This document shows, in pieces, positions 44,828-57,204 of a stretch of 64,000 nt of DNA. Both the position numbers and the translations under genes were made by a program. Under the pieces are notes generated by a model. The model saw nothing but the letters and a program-made list of their open reading frames with translations, made no database searches and was not told where the DNA came from. Numbering within the stretch: the stretch's first letter is position 1; every line of letters starts with the position of its first letter. Origin of the DNA: Adiantum capillus-veneris (lineage: Eukaryota > Streptophyta > Polypodiopsida > Polypodiales > Pteridaceae); assembly GCA_014529385.2 (NCBI GenBank), contig CM043953.1:61629872-61693871 (forward strand), read 5' to 3'.

Positions 44828-46491
44828 TCAAACATCTAGAAAGTTACTAGTCATACATTGCAAACTTACCTTGGTCACGCAACCCCGAGAGTACTCCCAC
44901 TCTTCCTCAGTCACTTCTTCACCGCATTGTTGTGCGCTTTTCAATTGGTTGTGCAACCATCTTAAGCTCATGAATGTTGGTAGGATCTCGAGACCCGTCG
45001 GATAGTGCATCGGTGGTCATCTTCCCCGTCTCCACTCGATGCGTGCCCTTTGCCACTCTTGCTTTGCATCCTCATATTGTGAAATCCACTTCTGCATTAC
45101 TGGATTGTGAAGCATGCAAAATCGGTTGATTTTAGCCTCTAGATCTTCCATCATCTTCTTCTCAACACCAAGATTGCACATGACAATCCCAGATATGCGC
45201 TCATCATCTATGGTTCGCCATAGCGTGTCCCGGGCTTTATCAAATCCGTCTAGCTACCCTCCAGATGCACACTAGCTACCCTTCTGCCATGCTACCCTCC
45301 CGACGTGCCTTCTGACGCACATATCCCTTGAGCGTTTTCATGAAACGTTCTAAAAATAACATCCATATGGAATGTACTGTGCCAGATATTTCCACCTCAT
45401 CAACTATGTGAACAAGAAGATGCACCTGAATGGTTAGCATGGTAGTAGGAAAATGTTTCTCAAACATGCACACAACCTCCGCAGCGTTTAGTTTGGCAAA
45501 TGGTATGGAGTCTACGTTGATCTCCTTTTGTGAGATCCATTGCACCAACTTCGCAAGTTTGTAGATTGTGTTACGGACGTCAAGAGACAAACATCCCTCA
45601 ATGGCAGCCGGTAAAATAAACTGCAAAACTCGTGCAGCAATGATATTAAAGTCCACACACGAATTTGTTACACTATGATATACTCCACTATGAACATACC
45701 TGACACATTTTATGCAAGTCGTGTGACTTCAAACTGGTAAGCTTTCCTTCTTTAGTAAAACACGTTTGAAGCGAGTGCATTACGCTAGTGGGGGTCCGCA
45801 GAGATCGAATGGTCTCTTTTACTTTGCGTTCTTGTGCTCCTGTGAAAATCCATGGTGCTTTAGGGAGTTTTATCGATCCATCGAACGCTGTTTGCGGCAA
45901 ATATTGCTCCATACGATCCACATTTCTAAGGTCAACTCTGGCTCCCAAAGTATCTTTCTTGCTGGTCAGATGGTCCCATAGTAGATTACCCACATTCTTG
46001 AATATGTGCATTGGATCGAGCAAGTGATTGATCATGAGTCGGGGCCAATATGGTAACTCATACCATAGAGATAGTCTCTTCATCCTTGGGAAAAATCCGT
46101 CATCACACATATCCTTCAGCTCTAACCATGCTTGGGCAGACATCCTCGGTGGCTCTCTTCCGAAAAAGCCGTCGCGTAACACATGATTCTCTAGAAGATA
46201 CGCTTGATGAACTTCGTAGATTTGCTTCTTTAATGAGGGCACCCTACGTGCATTCAGTCTAGGTCCACATGTGACACATGATGCTCTGTATCCACTTGTT
46301 TGAAGTCCTGCATGTATACACATGATAATAAATCAGCTTGAGAAAAAACAAGATTTACAGTGTCTGAGTGAGGAGTGTGAATAGATCACTTGAGCATTCT
46401 GTTAGTCCGGGATAGTCATGCATGGTCCACATTAGAATGCCTTTGATCAAAGCATTCCGTCGGCCTATGTGTCAGTTCATATCCACCACAT
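44828..46491 (-). pseudogene. CACTA tnp2-like transposase, C-terminal half with DUF4218
   Basis: Begins at the Tat insertion point. On the minus strand: ILMWTMHDYPGLTECSSDL (46430-46370), a probable short intron, then GLQTSGYRASCVTCGPRLNA, HIFKNVGNLLWDHLTSKKDT (46323-45690), characteristic of Transposase_21/tnp2. DUF4218 follows at 45656-45276 with LPAAIEGCLSLDVRNTIYKL and VHLLVHIVDEVEISGTVHSI. A further piece (45230-44830) has CMLHNPVMQKWI and EEVTEEEWEYSRG. Stops and frame changes at the joints may be introns or mutations. The transposase would bind CACTA ends and cut and paste the element. Confidence 0.85.
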
Positions 46492-47653
46492 TGTCATGAG
46501 TTTTTTGGAGCAAGGGATTCCACATATGTACATACACATGCATGGTGCATCAAATAAAGGATTGTCCATTTTTCAGAGCCAAATGGTTACGTGGGGCCCA
46601 CATGTATACAGGTAGGACAGCATGTACATAGTGCATCGATTTTCATCGTTACCAGTACCAGTGTGTTTTTTCTATAATAAGGAGGAGTTGGTAGCGCGTA
46701 AAACTTCTAGAGGAAGCTATCCGCGGGCTGATGACATGAGGTAAGCATATGCGTCAGATGGCATTTAGTGGCGTCAGGACGTCGAATGGGGTCAATACTT
46801 GCACGTGGATGAGTAGTACGGACACAACGTGAATGTTTTCTTGTGATAATTATGCAGAAATTTCATCATTAGGACCATCTTTTGGGGACAACTCACGTGG
46901 TTATGGGATGTATTATTGAAAAAGGCTGAGTGCCAGGTGTGCGGATGATGCAAAAAGGTGACAATTATGCACTACGGGGTCAGTTTTTGGCCTGTTCGGG
47001 GTCCGTTTGAGGTCATCTAAAAGGCCAAGGGTGCTCAAGTAAAAAATCAAAGTGTGGGAACTGAAAAAAGAGAGAGAAGACCAGAAAAAGAGTGGAGAAG
47101 AGAGGAGGAACAGTCGCAACTGTGTTTTTGGGGTTTTTGGAGCCTGTTTTGGCCGTAAATTGCTCATCCGAGGTCGGATTTGAGCACCTTGACATTGTAG
47201 ACTGGGGTTTTGGGCCGTTCCGGACGCGATGGAGCTGTCCATTTTACCAAATTCCTCACTCTTTTTCTGCTATTTTTCTGTGTAATCTTCTCCGGTGAGT
47301 GAAGCCTTTGCTTAACTTTGTGGTTGTATCTGGTGTATTTCTTGAAAATTGTGTAAACTATTTTCCCCATTGGTGTTGGCCCAAGCTCATTTGTATCTAA
47401 AAATCAAAAATTCTACTCTTTGGGGCTGAGTTTTTTGGGTGTGTGTGTGTGTCTCTCTCTCTCTGTGGAGTGGATAAATGGATAGTCTCTCTACTCTCGC
47501 TCCATCGGTGTGTTCCTTGTCTCGGCCAGGTGGGTTGTGTAAGCCGAGTGGTGCCCCATAGTGTGTGTGTGTGTGTGTGTGTGTGTGTATCTTCCCAAGA
47601 GTGTGTGTCGGGTTTTTATAGATGCGTTTTGTGTTTTTCCATCCCGCTCACAT
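46492..47653 (+). repeat. Left LTR of Tat element 2
   Basis: Matches 54112-55234. TATA-like TATAATAAGG at 46673-46682. Contains GT tracts (47439-47451, 47560-47588) that differ in length from the right LTR. Ends CGCTCACA. Confidence 0.92.
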
Positions 47654-47659
47654 TCTTTT

Positions 47660-47679
47660 GGCGCCCCCACGGAGGATCT
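47660..47679 (+). other. Primer-binding site of Tat element 2
   Basis: TGGCGCCCCCACGGAGGATC, six bases after the LTR end, matching the site of element 1 at 18 of 20 positions. Confidence 0.75.
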
Positions 47680-47724
47680 TCTTTGAGTACCTTCTGCTTC
47701 GAGCTTCAAGCTTCGAGATTCGGG

Positions 47725-47800
47725 ATTACAGGTTGCAGATTACAGGTTACAGGTTATAGGTTACAGGGACAGGTACAGGTACAGGTACAGGTGATTCACA
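47725..47800 (+). repeat. Short tandem repeats in the Tat leader
   Basis: ATTACAGGTT-type units grade into ACAGGT hexamers (four in a row near 47769-47792) shortly after the primer site. This is where packaging or dimerisation signals lie in LTR elements, but no function is shown. The leader continues to 48726 without recognised features. Confidence 0.7.
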
Positions 47801-48726
47801 CAAGTACAGGTAGCTGGAGTTCAATGTTACAATGACAGTGGGAGTGAGTTACAGTTGCCGTGGGTATGCATCATTTGGCGCCTGTTTGAGCGCATTGTCT
47901 GTTGGTATTGTACGTTACTTGTGGAAACTGCCATTGTACGCCTTTGTGGAGCCATATATGGTTTTATTTGGCAGTCCTAGCCATTTCTGAGACTTGGTCT
48001 GAAAGATAGTTATTTCTGAGACTTGACTATACGCGATTTGCATTAGCCTTCGTGTGAGGGTTGATAGTGTGAGGTTTTATTGAGCTGGGGGATTCTCAAA
48101 TGTGGAGATCCTTTTGGTGATACAGGTAGCTGGAGCACCCTTTTCGTGACCTCGCCATAGGCTATGTACTAGTGATTCCTAATTGATGATCGGGTTCTAT
48201 TGTTGACAGTTTATGCATACATATACAGTCTATATTTTGGGTTCATACTGCTCTACTTCTAGGAAACTCTGCCAAATATTTTCCAAGTTATGATGGCTGG
48301 TCTTTTGGTCTTTTCAGCCATTTATGCTGTTGTGCTGCTGAAATTTTGGCAAAATCAGAGGATAAGACAGGTGTGCTTTCTTGGGAGCTGTATGGTTGAC
48401 TTTCATGGATGATCAAAATGGCCCTCAATTCACTCCTTTTCATTTAACTCAGAGAATCCAGATAAATGTTCATGTGTCCACGAAGATTTTTTTCTAGCAG
48501 CGCATAGTCTTTATGTTCGGGCCAAGAAGATTAAGAGAGATACTAGATTGTCCTTTGCCTGTTGTAATTCCAATGATTAACTATGAAAACTCATTTGATG
48601 TGCATGTGTTTGTCCTTATCTAAAGTTGAGCTCCATTGAAGTTTCTAGGGATTGAGTCAGTCAAAAGTTTTTGTTTCTTGCACGTGTGTTCGAAGGGGTT
48701 CTCAAAGCATCGTAATTTGGGTAGCC

Positions 48727-50058
48727 ATGGCTTTCTCTTATCCGGAGTTTCATGGAAGAAGTGATGAAGATGTGGAAGACTTTTTAGAAAAGATGGAGGT
48801 TTCTTGCATTAGCAACCAAATTCATGACCCGGCGCAGATGTTACGCCTTCTCCAAATCTGTTTGAAGAGTGATGCACGAGTTTGGTCCAAAGCATTTGAA
48901 GAGGAGTTGCGTGTGGCTTATCCACCCGTAAGGTTGAGTTGGGACAATCTACGACATGGATTGGAAGTGGATTTTGCGAAGATAGAAGATCCTGACAAAG
49001 TGTGGCAAGAAGTACAGGCTTTAGTGCAAAAGGAAGGTGAGCCTGTAGATGCATACATACGCAAGTTTTCATTGGCATAGGAGAGGATGTGCAAGGCCTT
49101 GGCACCACAGGTACCCCCGGCTGACATGATGAAGAAGGACAGGTTCTTGGCTAGTCTTTGGGAGAATATACGTTGGAGAGTGGAGCTAAAGAAGCCTAGG
49201 ACATATGAAGATGCACTAGAGGTAGCAAGGAACAAAGAGTGGAAGCTGAGGAAAATGAGCCAGTTAGGGGTGGAGTCTTTGCCCATGAGGTCTGAATTTT
49301 AGCCTATGAATTCTTTACAAGGTCGCATGCCAGGGGTTCATCACGAACCAGTGGTTCTTGCTACTACTCAGGTTGTGCCAGCAATGGTCACTACATCTGT
49401 GCAAGATGATGGGCTAAGGCACGACATGAGGCAAGTGGTAGATTTAATGAAGAATCTCAGCCTAAACATGCTAGGTCAAGTGGGAAACAATCGAGGTCGA
49501 GGGAGGTTTGCAAATCAGCCAGGAGGTGAGGAGAGACCCAAGAATGGTGGTGGACAAAGTAATGGTAGGTTTTGGAGGCAGATGCCCACATGTTATAATT
49601 GTGGAGAGTTGGGCCACATCAGCCCCCAATGTGATAAGCCACCAAGGATGGGGGGAGACATGTATCCATTGCCAAGACAGGTGCTAACTAGGTCAAATGA
49701 TTATGGCATTGAAATTAAGGGAGATGAAGGAACCAGTGGATTAACCCAAGAGGAAAAGGGAAAGAAAAAAGTGCTAAGTGTAGTCACCTTGGAGAAGGCA
49801 TTAAAGATAGAGGATACATTAGTGATGCCTATTGGGAAGAGGACCACAGAGGAAAAGGAACGAAGAAGTGCCCCAGGTCCTAGTAAGAAGAAAGGAAATA
49901 GCCATGAAGGCGAGGATGTCAAGGCCAAGAGGAAAAGGAGGGCTCGTCGCAAGTTTCATGTTTCAGATTTTCCACTAGGGGATGGGCAATTAAGCTATGA
50001 CTTAAAGGAGGATCTGACAAGGAGGAAGGCAGATGTTACTTTTGGGTAGCTTATAGAG
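48727..50058 (+). pseudogene. gag: Gag with CCHC zinc knuckle, Tat element 2
   Basis: From the ATG at 48727 (MAFSYPEFHGRSDEDVEDFL) one frame runs with TAG stops at about 49078, 49300 and 50047, each most simply a former CAG. The capsid domain spans residues 1-180 with KSDARVWSKAF, LSWDNLRHGLEVDF and FLASLWENIRW. The nucleocapsid knuckle CYNCGELGHISPQC (about 49593-49634) is intact, in a Gly/Arg/Asn-rich context. A lysine/arginine-rich stretch KAKRKRRARRKF (about 49921) could serve RNA binding or nuclear entry. Gag builds the particle and binds element RNA. Confidence 0.9.
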
Positions 50059-50880
50059 ATGGTGCCTAAGCTAAAGCGACAATGGAAGAGGATGGTTAAC
50101 CCAATGGAGAAAGAACCAGAGAGAGGTTCAGTAAAGGTGTTGGCAATGGATAAGCTACCAGATATTTGTCCAATAGTAGATGTGTGGCACAAAAGAAAAA
50201 ATTTTGGACAAGGTTATGTGGATGGTGGAGCCCAAATATGCGTCATAACACACTCATGTGTTGAGAAGAAGGGTCTCACAGTGACTGGGGTGTCAGGCTT
50301 TCGGATCAGATTGGCAAACCATCAGAAAGTAAAATGTTTAGGTGTTGTAAAGAGCTTATAAGTGGAGGCCTATGATGCAAAGGGAGTGGTTGATTTTCAT
50401 GTGATGCCAGCGAGGTTGGGAGCATATCCTATTATATTGGTCAGATCATGGTTACGTGCAGTGGGAGCTGTTCAGGATTGGCGATGTGGTACGATTAGCC
50501 TCTATGGAAAGACAGGTGCCAAGAAGCTATACAATATGGACACAAGGAAACGATTAGAGGAGCTTTATGAAGATGAGTATGAGTCTAGTGATGAAGAATC
50601 TTCCATGGTGACAGATGAGGACAGTGATAGCACTACCAGCAGTGATGAGGATGCTGATGTTGCATTTCTTTTGATGGATAAAGAAATCCAGGAGTCTGGT
50701 TTAGTTGCATTTGCGAATGAAGTTGAAGATGAAAGTGAAGGGCCTTATGAAGTGATTGAAGGGCTAATGCAAACCAAGGTTGAGTTGTCAAAGAAGCAAG
50801 AATTGATTAAAAAAATGATCAGTGGAGACCTCTCAACTATGGAGAAGGAGATATATTTTTGCACATGCTGGCTAGTTTTC
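50059..50880 (+). pseudogene. pro: Aspartic protease and acidic linker, Tat element 2
   Basis: Same frame as gag. The retropepsin motif reads YVDGGAQICVI, where plant Tat and Athila elements usually have D-G-G or D-S/T-G; SFGFRIRLAN-like flap sequence and a PARLGAYPIILVRSWLRAVG block (the conserved ILGRxWL region) follow. A TAA at about 50359 replaces a probable CAA. An acidic linker with SSDEESSMVTDEDSDSTTSS leads to RT. The protease would cleave the polyprotein. Confidence 0.82.
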
Positions 50881-51440
50881 CTGATTTGTTCATTACTTCA
50901 TATGAAGAGATCAGAGGGTTCAAAGGAGAAGAGATTCCTATAGAGCTGAAAGAAGGTGCTAAGCCAGTGCGGCAAAGGCTAAGAAGGATGGGCCAAGAGC
51001 AGATGGAAGCCTTGCGAGAAGAGGTGGACAAGCTATTGAAGCAAGGATTCATAGTCCCAGTGGAGACCACAGAATGGGTGAGCCCAGTAGTAGTCAGTCC
51101 AAAGAAGAATGGGAAGTGGAGGATTTGTGTAGATTTTAAACCCTTAAATACAGCCACTAAGAAGAACCCATATCCTCTTCCATTCATTGATCAGATCTTG
51201 GATTCAATGGCAGGTTATGAGAGGTACAGTGTGTGTGATGGTTTTTCAAGCTATTTTCAATTGAAGATTGCTCTTAAAGACCGCACAAAGACAACTTTTA
51301 TTATGCCATGGGGCTGCTATTGCTACACAGTATTGCCATTTGGGTTGACAAATGGACCATCTTTCTATCAAGAGAGAGAAAATTGGGTATTGAAACCATT
51401 CATTGGTAGTTGTGTTAAAGCTTTTATGGACGACTTTTGT
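50859..51440 (+). pseudogene. pol: Reverse transcriptase, N-terminal and catalytic part, Tat element 2
   Basis: Reached by a frameshift near 50860. Motifs: EWVSPVVVSPKKNGKWRICV, DFKPLNTATKKNPYPLPF, YSVCDGFSSYFQL, TTFIMPWGCYCYTVLPFGLT and the catalytic box FMDDF. A second frameshift just after it (about 51437) moves the rest of RT into the next frame. Confidence 0.9.
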
Positions 51441-54073
51441 GGACCTATAGCAGTAGGGCTGAACATCATGAGAAGCTGTGGATGGTATTGGCTCGATATG
51501 ATGAATGTGGAGGAGGACAACTAAATCCCAAGAAATGTCATCTAGCATATCCAAGGGTGAAGTTATTGGGCCATATGGTGTCAGAAAATGGCATTGAGGC
51601 TGATCCAGATAAGGTTAAGTCTATTATTCTTCTTCCATCACCTATGAGTACAAAGCAATTGGCAACCTTTATACACAAAGTGAAGTACATGGCACGGTTT
51701 ATTCCATTGTCTTTGCAGCTTCTTTATCCATTACAGCAAGTGGCAAAGCATGATCCATTGCAATGGGATGACAAGTGTGAAGAAGTGTTTCAAGAGGTGA
51801 AAGAGGTGTTAGGGGGGTTGTCATCCATGCAGGCTCCTGATTGGGAAGTGTTTTATGTAAATCCATCAGTAGGGGATGATGCCATTGGAGCCATGCTATT
51901 GCAAAAGGGGAAGGGCATCCATTACATGAGGCCAGTGTATTGTGCAAGCCAAGTGAAGTTGGTAGCAGAGAGAAAGTTCTCGGAAGTAGAGCTAATGATG
52001 GCCAGTGTAATATTTTCTTGTCGACGATTTCGTCATTACTTGCTACCATGACCTTTTGTTTTCTTGACGAGTTATGCCTTTTTGCCTCAGTTAATTAATG
52101 GCACTAACATGTCAAATGTGGTGAAGAAATGGGTAATTGAGCTGCAAGAGTTTGAGTTCTCTTTTCTAGTGGAAGATAGTACAAGGGCTACGTTAGCTGA
52201 TTTGCTCACTTACAGGGAGAATCCCCTCCTTGTTAAGGAAGAGGTGGTGAGAAAAGTAGTTGAAGAAGTGCCACAGATCAGCAATGCACATGTGTTGTTC
52301 TTTGATGGCTCATACAGAAAGAGCCATGATGCCGCTTCAGGGGGTATAGCACTTTATGATCCAGAGGGGAAGCTAGTATGTAAGAGAGGGTTCAAATTGG
52401 ATGCACATAGTAACAATGAGGCTGAATATGCTACATTGGAAGCCGGCTTACTTTTTTTTTTGAAGCATGGGGTTAGAAGATTGAGCATAAAAGGTGATGC
52501 CTTGTTAGTTGTGAAGCAAGTGCTGGGTGTGTGGAAGAGCAAGAACACCTCATTGAAGGAAATGTGTTTCAGAATTAAAGGCCCGTTAAAAAATTTTGAA
52601 GCATGGAGCATCAGACACATTGAACGTGCTCTAAATGGAGAGGCACATGAAGCAGCTCAAGGCATGATTGGGGAGTTATTTGTGTTGAGGACCACTTTAC
52701 CTCTTTATCATGGCCGGGAAAGTTTGGCTCAAGAAGAGGAGTTTTTGCTAACAGGAATCATTCCAAAGGAGATTCAGAAGTCTAAGAAGTATAGTTTTGT
52801 GCGTAGAGCGTACAGGTACAAATTGATTGGTGATGTCTTATACATGAAAGGGGCTGATCTCATGTTGAGACGTGTACCTTGGAGGGAGGAGCTTTACAGA
52901 GTGTTGGAGGAGAATCATGAAGGCGCATGTGGCGGCAATTTTGCTCTAAAGATCACTTTGCCTAAGATCTTGCAAGAGGGGTATGTCTGGCCTAGTTTGC
53001 ACAAGGATGTTCACCATTGGTGTAGGTCTTGCAATAGGTGTTAAGCATTTGGGAAGAGATTGTTGAAGCCAGATCTATGAAAAACCATTATGGCATTTGA
53101 TGTGTTTCAAAAGTGGGGGATTGATGCAATAGGTCCTCTACCTATCACAAGCAGGGGCAAAAGCTATATTTTGACTACAGTGGACTATCTCTCTAGATGG
53201 GCAGAGGCTATCACAATAAAACAGATCACTGCAAAGGATGTGGCAAAATTTGTGTACGATGAAATATGTTGCAAGTTTCGGGTGCCATTGGAGCTACTTT
53301 CAGATAAGGGGCCTGGATTTAGAGCTAAACTGCTAGATTTTTTATGCGCGAAGATGAAGATTAGGCACCAGCATACCACTCCTTATTATCCGCAGTGTAA
53401 TGGCTTGAATGAAAGATTCAATGGTGAGTTGGTACAAATTCTTTCAAAAGTGACAGAGCACCAAGGAAAGAATTGGGATTTGGAATTGCCTAGTGCACTA
53501 TGGGCTTACCGTACGTCGGTGAAGATAGGTACAGGGTTTACTCCATTTCATTTGGTGTATGAAAAGGAAGCACTATTGCCTGTGGAAGTAGAGTTGTCTG
53601 CAGTCAAGATGTTAGAGAAGTTGCTTGGGCCGCCTAGTGATGCATTCAAAGAGAGGCTCTTACAGCTACAAGAGGTTCAGCTGGATAGGATGAGCGCATT
53701 GGAACATTATGGGCAGATGCAGGATAGGGCTTTGGCAAAGATAAATGAAAAGGTCAAGAGTAAGGGTATCAAGAAGCATGACTTGGTTTTGTGCTACAAC
53801 AGTAAGCTGGACAACACCTTCCAAAACAAGTTTCAAATTAAGTGGGAAGGCCCTTTCAAGGTAGTGGAGTGTTTCCCGAATGGTACATATCAGTTGGCTA
53901 ACCTCGATGGGATTCTACATAAGTCAAGGGTAAATGGATTGCGTCTTAAATTGTATCATGCCAGGTTAATGATGGTCGAGCAAGATGAGCTATCTATGGA
54001 TCAAGCAGTGTTTGTGAGGGATGAGGAGACCTATGACGCGGCGAGTCTCATATCTCTCTTTGCTGCCTGCTGA
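51437..54073 (+). pseudogene. pol: RT end, RNase H, second RNase H and integrase, Tat element 2
   Basis: One frame with stops at 52049 (TGA, from CGA), 53042 (TAA, from CAA) and 53078 (TGA, from CGA). RT connection has LLGHMVSENGIEADPDKV; RNase H lies at about 51850-52210. The archaeal-type second RNase H (about 52290-52660) has FFDGSY, NNEAEY and KGDALL, but the last Asp is replaced (EAHEAA instead of ADALA). Integrase: H2C2 with HEGACGGNF and HHWCRSCNRC, DDE core with KWGIDAIGPLP, ELLSDKGPGF and NGLNERFNG, then a WEGPFKVV GPY/F tail. The frame ends TGA at 54071. Confidence 0.92.
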
Positions 54074-54111
54074 TCATGAATGATCTAGAAGACTAAGGGA
54101 TGGGCAAATTA

Positions 54112-55234
54112 TGTCAGCATTTTTTTGGAGCAAGGGATTCCGCATATGTACATACACATGCATGGTGCATCAAATAAAGGATTGCCCATTTTTCAGAGCC
54201 AGATGGTTACGTGTGGCCCACATGTATACAGGTAGGACAGCATGTACATAGTGCATCGATTTTCATCGTTACCAGTACCAGTGTGTTTTTTATATAATAA
54301 GGAGGACTTGGTAACACGTAAAACTTCTCGAGGAAGCTATCCGCGGGCCGACGACATAAGGTGGCGTCAGGACGTCGAATGGGGTCAATACTTGCACGTG
54401 GATGAGTACAGACACAACATGGGTGTTTTCTTGTGATAATTATGCAGAAAGTTCATCATCAGGACCATGTTTTGGGGCCAATTCACATGGTTACGGGATG
54501 TATTATTGAAAAAGGCTGAGTGCCAGGTGTGCGGATGATGTAAAAAGGTGACAACTATGCACTACGGGGTCAGTTTTTGGCCTGTTCGGGGTCTGTTTGA
54601 GGTCATCTAAAAGGCCAAGGGTGCCCAAGTAAAAAAGCTAAGTGTGGGAACTGAAAAAAGAGAGAGAATACCAGAAGAAGAGTGGAGAAGAGAGGAGGAA
54701 CAACCGCAACTGTGTTTTTGGGGTTTTTGGAGCCTGTTTTGGCCGTAAACTGCTCTTCCGAGGTCGGATTTGAGCACCTTGACATTGTAGACTGGGGTTT
54801 TGGGCCGTTCTGGATGCAGTGGCGCTGTCCATTTTGCAAAATTCCTCACTCTTTTTCTGATGTTTTTATGTGTAATCTTCTCCGGTGAGTGAAGCCTCTG
54901 CTGAACTTTGTGGTTGTATCTAGTGTATTTCTTGAAAACTATGTAAACTATTTGCCCCATTGGTGTTGGCCCAAGCTCATTTGTATCTAAACATCATAAA
55001 TTCTCCTCTTTGGGGCTGAGTTTTTTGGGTGTGTGTGTGTGTGTGTGTGTCTCTCTGTGTAGAGTGGATAAACGAATAGTCTCTCTCCTCTGGCTCCATT
55101 GGTGTGTTCCATGTCTCGGCCAGGTGGGTTGTGTAATCCGAGTGGTGCCCCATAGTGTGTGTGTGTGTGTATCTTCCCAAGAGTGTGTGTCGGGTCGTTA
55201 TAGAGGCATTTTGTGTTTTTCCAGCCCGCTCACA
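54112..55234 (+). repeat. Right LTR of Tat element 2
   Basis: Homologous to 46492-47653, lacking a short stretch near 46741-46770 and with different GT tract lengths. Followed by the ACAT duplication. Confidence 0.92.
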
Positions 55235-56545
55235 ACATCTATACCAATCCACAATTTTTGTAGCTCTTCCAACAATGGACGAAGATACACATCCATATTC
55301 TTCACTTTATATCACCCCAACACAATCAATCCTAGCCATAGGTGCCCCTTCTTCGTAGTCAACCATGCGGGAATGTTGTAGTTGATGATGACAACGGGCC
55401 ATACACTGTAAGATGTTGATCTTTGACCAAATGGATTTATGCCATCCATAGCCAGGCCTAAGCCCAAATTTCGAGCTTCCCTGGCAAAATCCGACCATGT
55501 TCCATCTATATGTTTCCAGGCTGCACAATCTGCAGGAATCCGTAGCACACCATCCGAAGATTTATTCTCCTCATGCCATGATGGTAGGGTGGCCATGGAC
55601 TTACATTCGAAGAAATGCTTGATGCGAGGAAGCAGAGGAAAATGTCGCAAAACCTTTTGCGGAATTTTTTTCCGTGGAGATCTACTCGATATCTTTCGGA
55701 ATCACATTTCAAACACTTCTCCATGTCTATGTATTCCCCTCTGAAAAAAATGCAATCATTAGGACAAGTGTGGACCGAATTGTAATCCATTCCCAAGTTT
55801 CGCAAAATCTTTCTTGCTTCCTCTCAGGAATCTGGCATCACATTATCAGCTGGTAGTATGTGCTCTTTGAGCAATCTACACAACATAAAAAGACGGTACA
55901 ATTGTGTAAAAATCTATCAGATCATTATAGATTTAGAGTTTTATTAAAGTAAAATAATTGTAATAGATCACCTGAAAAGCGTTGTGATGCTAGTGTCAAT
56001 CCGTCCAAACTTTGCCTGCATGTTGAGAAGAACCAGGAGCGCTTTCAATCTAGACACACGTGCTCCATTATACAATGGCGTATCGGCTTCACTTTTCATA
56101 TCATCATAAATAAGCCTTTCTGAATCCATGATCGTCTCGATCATTTCATCAATCTCGGGCTCAAAAATTACCTTGTTGGGAATGCGGTCTCCATGATCAT
56201 CCCCAGAGCTGTCTGAGGCTACATCTTGTGGCCTCACATATGCTGCTTGACCAAAGCGCCTGCGAACACATCTATTGGGTTGCAAGATTGCTGCCTGTTG
56301 GCCAGCGCCAGAGTCCGACGAGTTATAATTGGCATTAACTCAATCTATAATAGATGAATCGAACTCACCAAATTTGTGAACGTGCTGCAAAGAAACGTGT
56401 CTTCTCCGTCGCACAGCATGCTTGCAATGATTACAAGGACATAAGATCTTCGTTGAGAGATAGGTGTTTCGGTTGGACGGCCCCACATCCTCGTCACTAC
56501 TGCTAATGAGGGTAAAATTCTTATAACCTGGACAAAAAATTTAAT
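55235..56545 (-). pseudogene. CACTA tnp2-like transposase, N-terminal half
   Basis: On the minus strand from about 56520: a transposase-associated domain (ILCPCNHCKHAVRRRR), then ADTPLYNGARVSRLKALLVL (56285-55968), the CPNDCIFFRGEYIDMEKCLK zinc-like segment (55805-55690), LPRIKHFFECKSMATLPSWH, DCAAWKHIDGTWSDFA and GLGLAMDGINPFGQRSTSYS, WPVVIINYNIPAW (55650-55330), and NMDVYLRPLLEELQKLWIGI up to the insertion point. A stop near 55825 and frameshifts near 55330 and 55680 show decay. These are the standard blocks of plant Transposase_21 proteins. Confidence 0.85.
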
Positions 56546-56566
56546 CTTCTATTAGCATTCTTCGTC

Positions 56567-56568
<2 letters not shown>

Positions 56569-56606
<38 letters not shown>
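56569..56606. repeat. TC microsatellite
   Basis: Uninterrupted CT repeat of about 38 bp in the CACTA element's 5' region. Confidence 0.9.
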
Positions 56607-56609
<3 letters not shown>

Positions 56610-57199
56610 TTCACACTGTAAACTACCTCACATTCTCTAGTCATGTCCAATCCCCGCACACCTCGGTGTAGAGGTGCACGGAGATTAGAACCACCGGGTT
56701 ATAATCTCGTCTTTATTGGTCAATGCCTATATTTGTGGGTACAAGAAATCTACACACCCATGTCTACATGATGCTGCATGTAGTGGACAAAACCCCTTTG
56801 CCTCTTCTCTAGCTGTAGCATTTCACAGCATCTTAACATCTTTTCACAGTAGATCTTTGTTTGTAGCATGCAGGTACGCCATTCTTGCAATGTAGCTGAT
56901 ATCTGCTCAAGGCACTTAATTCTTACTCTAGATTTGACGGGATGTGGTGTGTGTGTGTGTGTGTGTGACCCTTGGAATCGTCATCTTGCATCACTAATTT
57001 CTGTGTAGGCTCAATTTGCTCTTCCATTAGCTGATCATGACGGCTTATTGTATGGTAGCAGCAGTCGAACATGCAGGTGGAATTGCTGGTGTGCATGGGA
57101 AGTCAAGCCTGTCAGTGCAGGAAATTTTTGCGCCATTCCTGACAAGCGTCGGCGGCTCTCTGAGTTGCGCCTACACGAAAATCTAAATCTAACCTTATC
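56607..57199. other. Unassigned 5' region of the CACTA element
   Basis: Contains a GT tract (56949-56967). No second transposon gene (tnpA-like) was recognised. Confidence 0.4.
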
Positions 57200-57204
57200 T
57201 TAAT

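Larger units (their letters stand above)
46492..55234 (+). mobile_element. Tat-type Ty3/gypsy element 2, inserted in the CACTA transposase
   Basis: LTRs 46492-47653 and 54112-55234 (TG to CA), flanked by ACAT on both sides (46488-46491, 55235-55238). Removing the element brings the two tnp2 halves together in consistent order. Inside: primer site, leader, gag with zinc knuckle, protease, RT, RNase H, second RNase H and integrase. Seven premature stops and two frameshifts break the polyprotein. Same PBS type as Tat element 1 but a distinct, diverged family. Confidence 0.93.

Noticed and set aside
47443-47835. 130-residue plus-strand frame in the Tat LTR
   Set aside because: Spans GT repeats and the LTR end; not conserved in the other LTR's sequence and overlaps the primer site.
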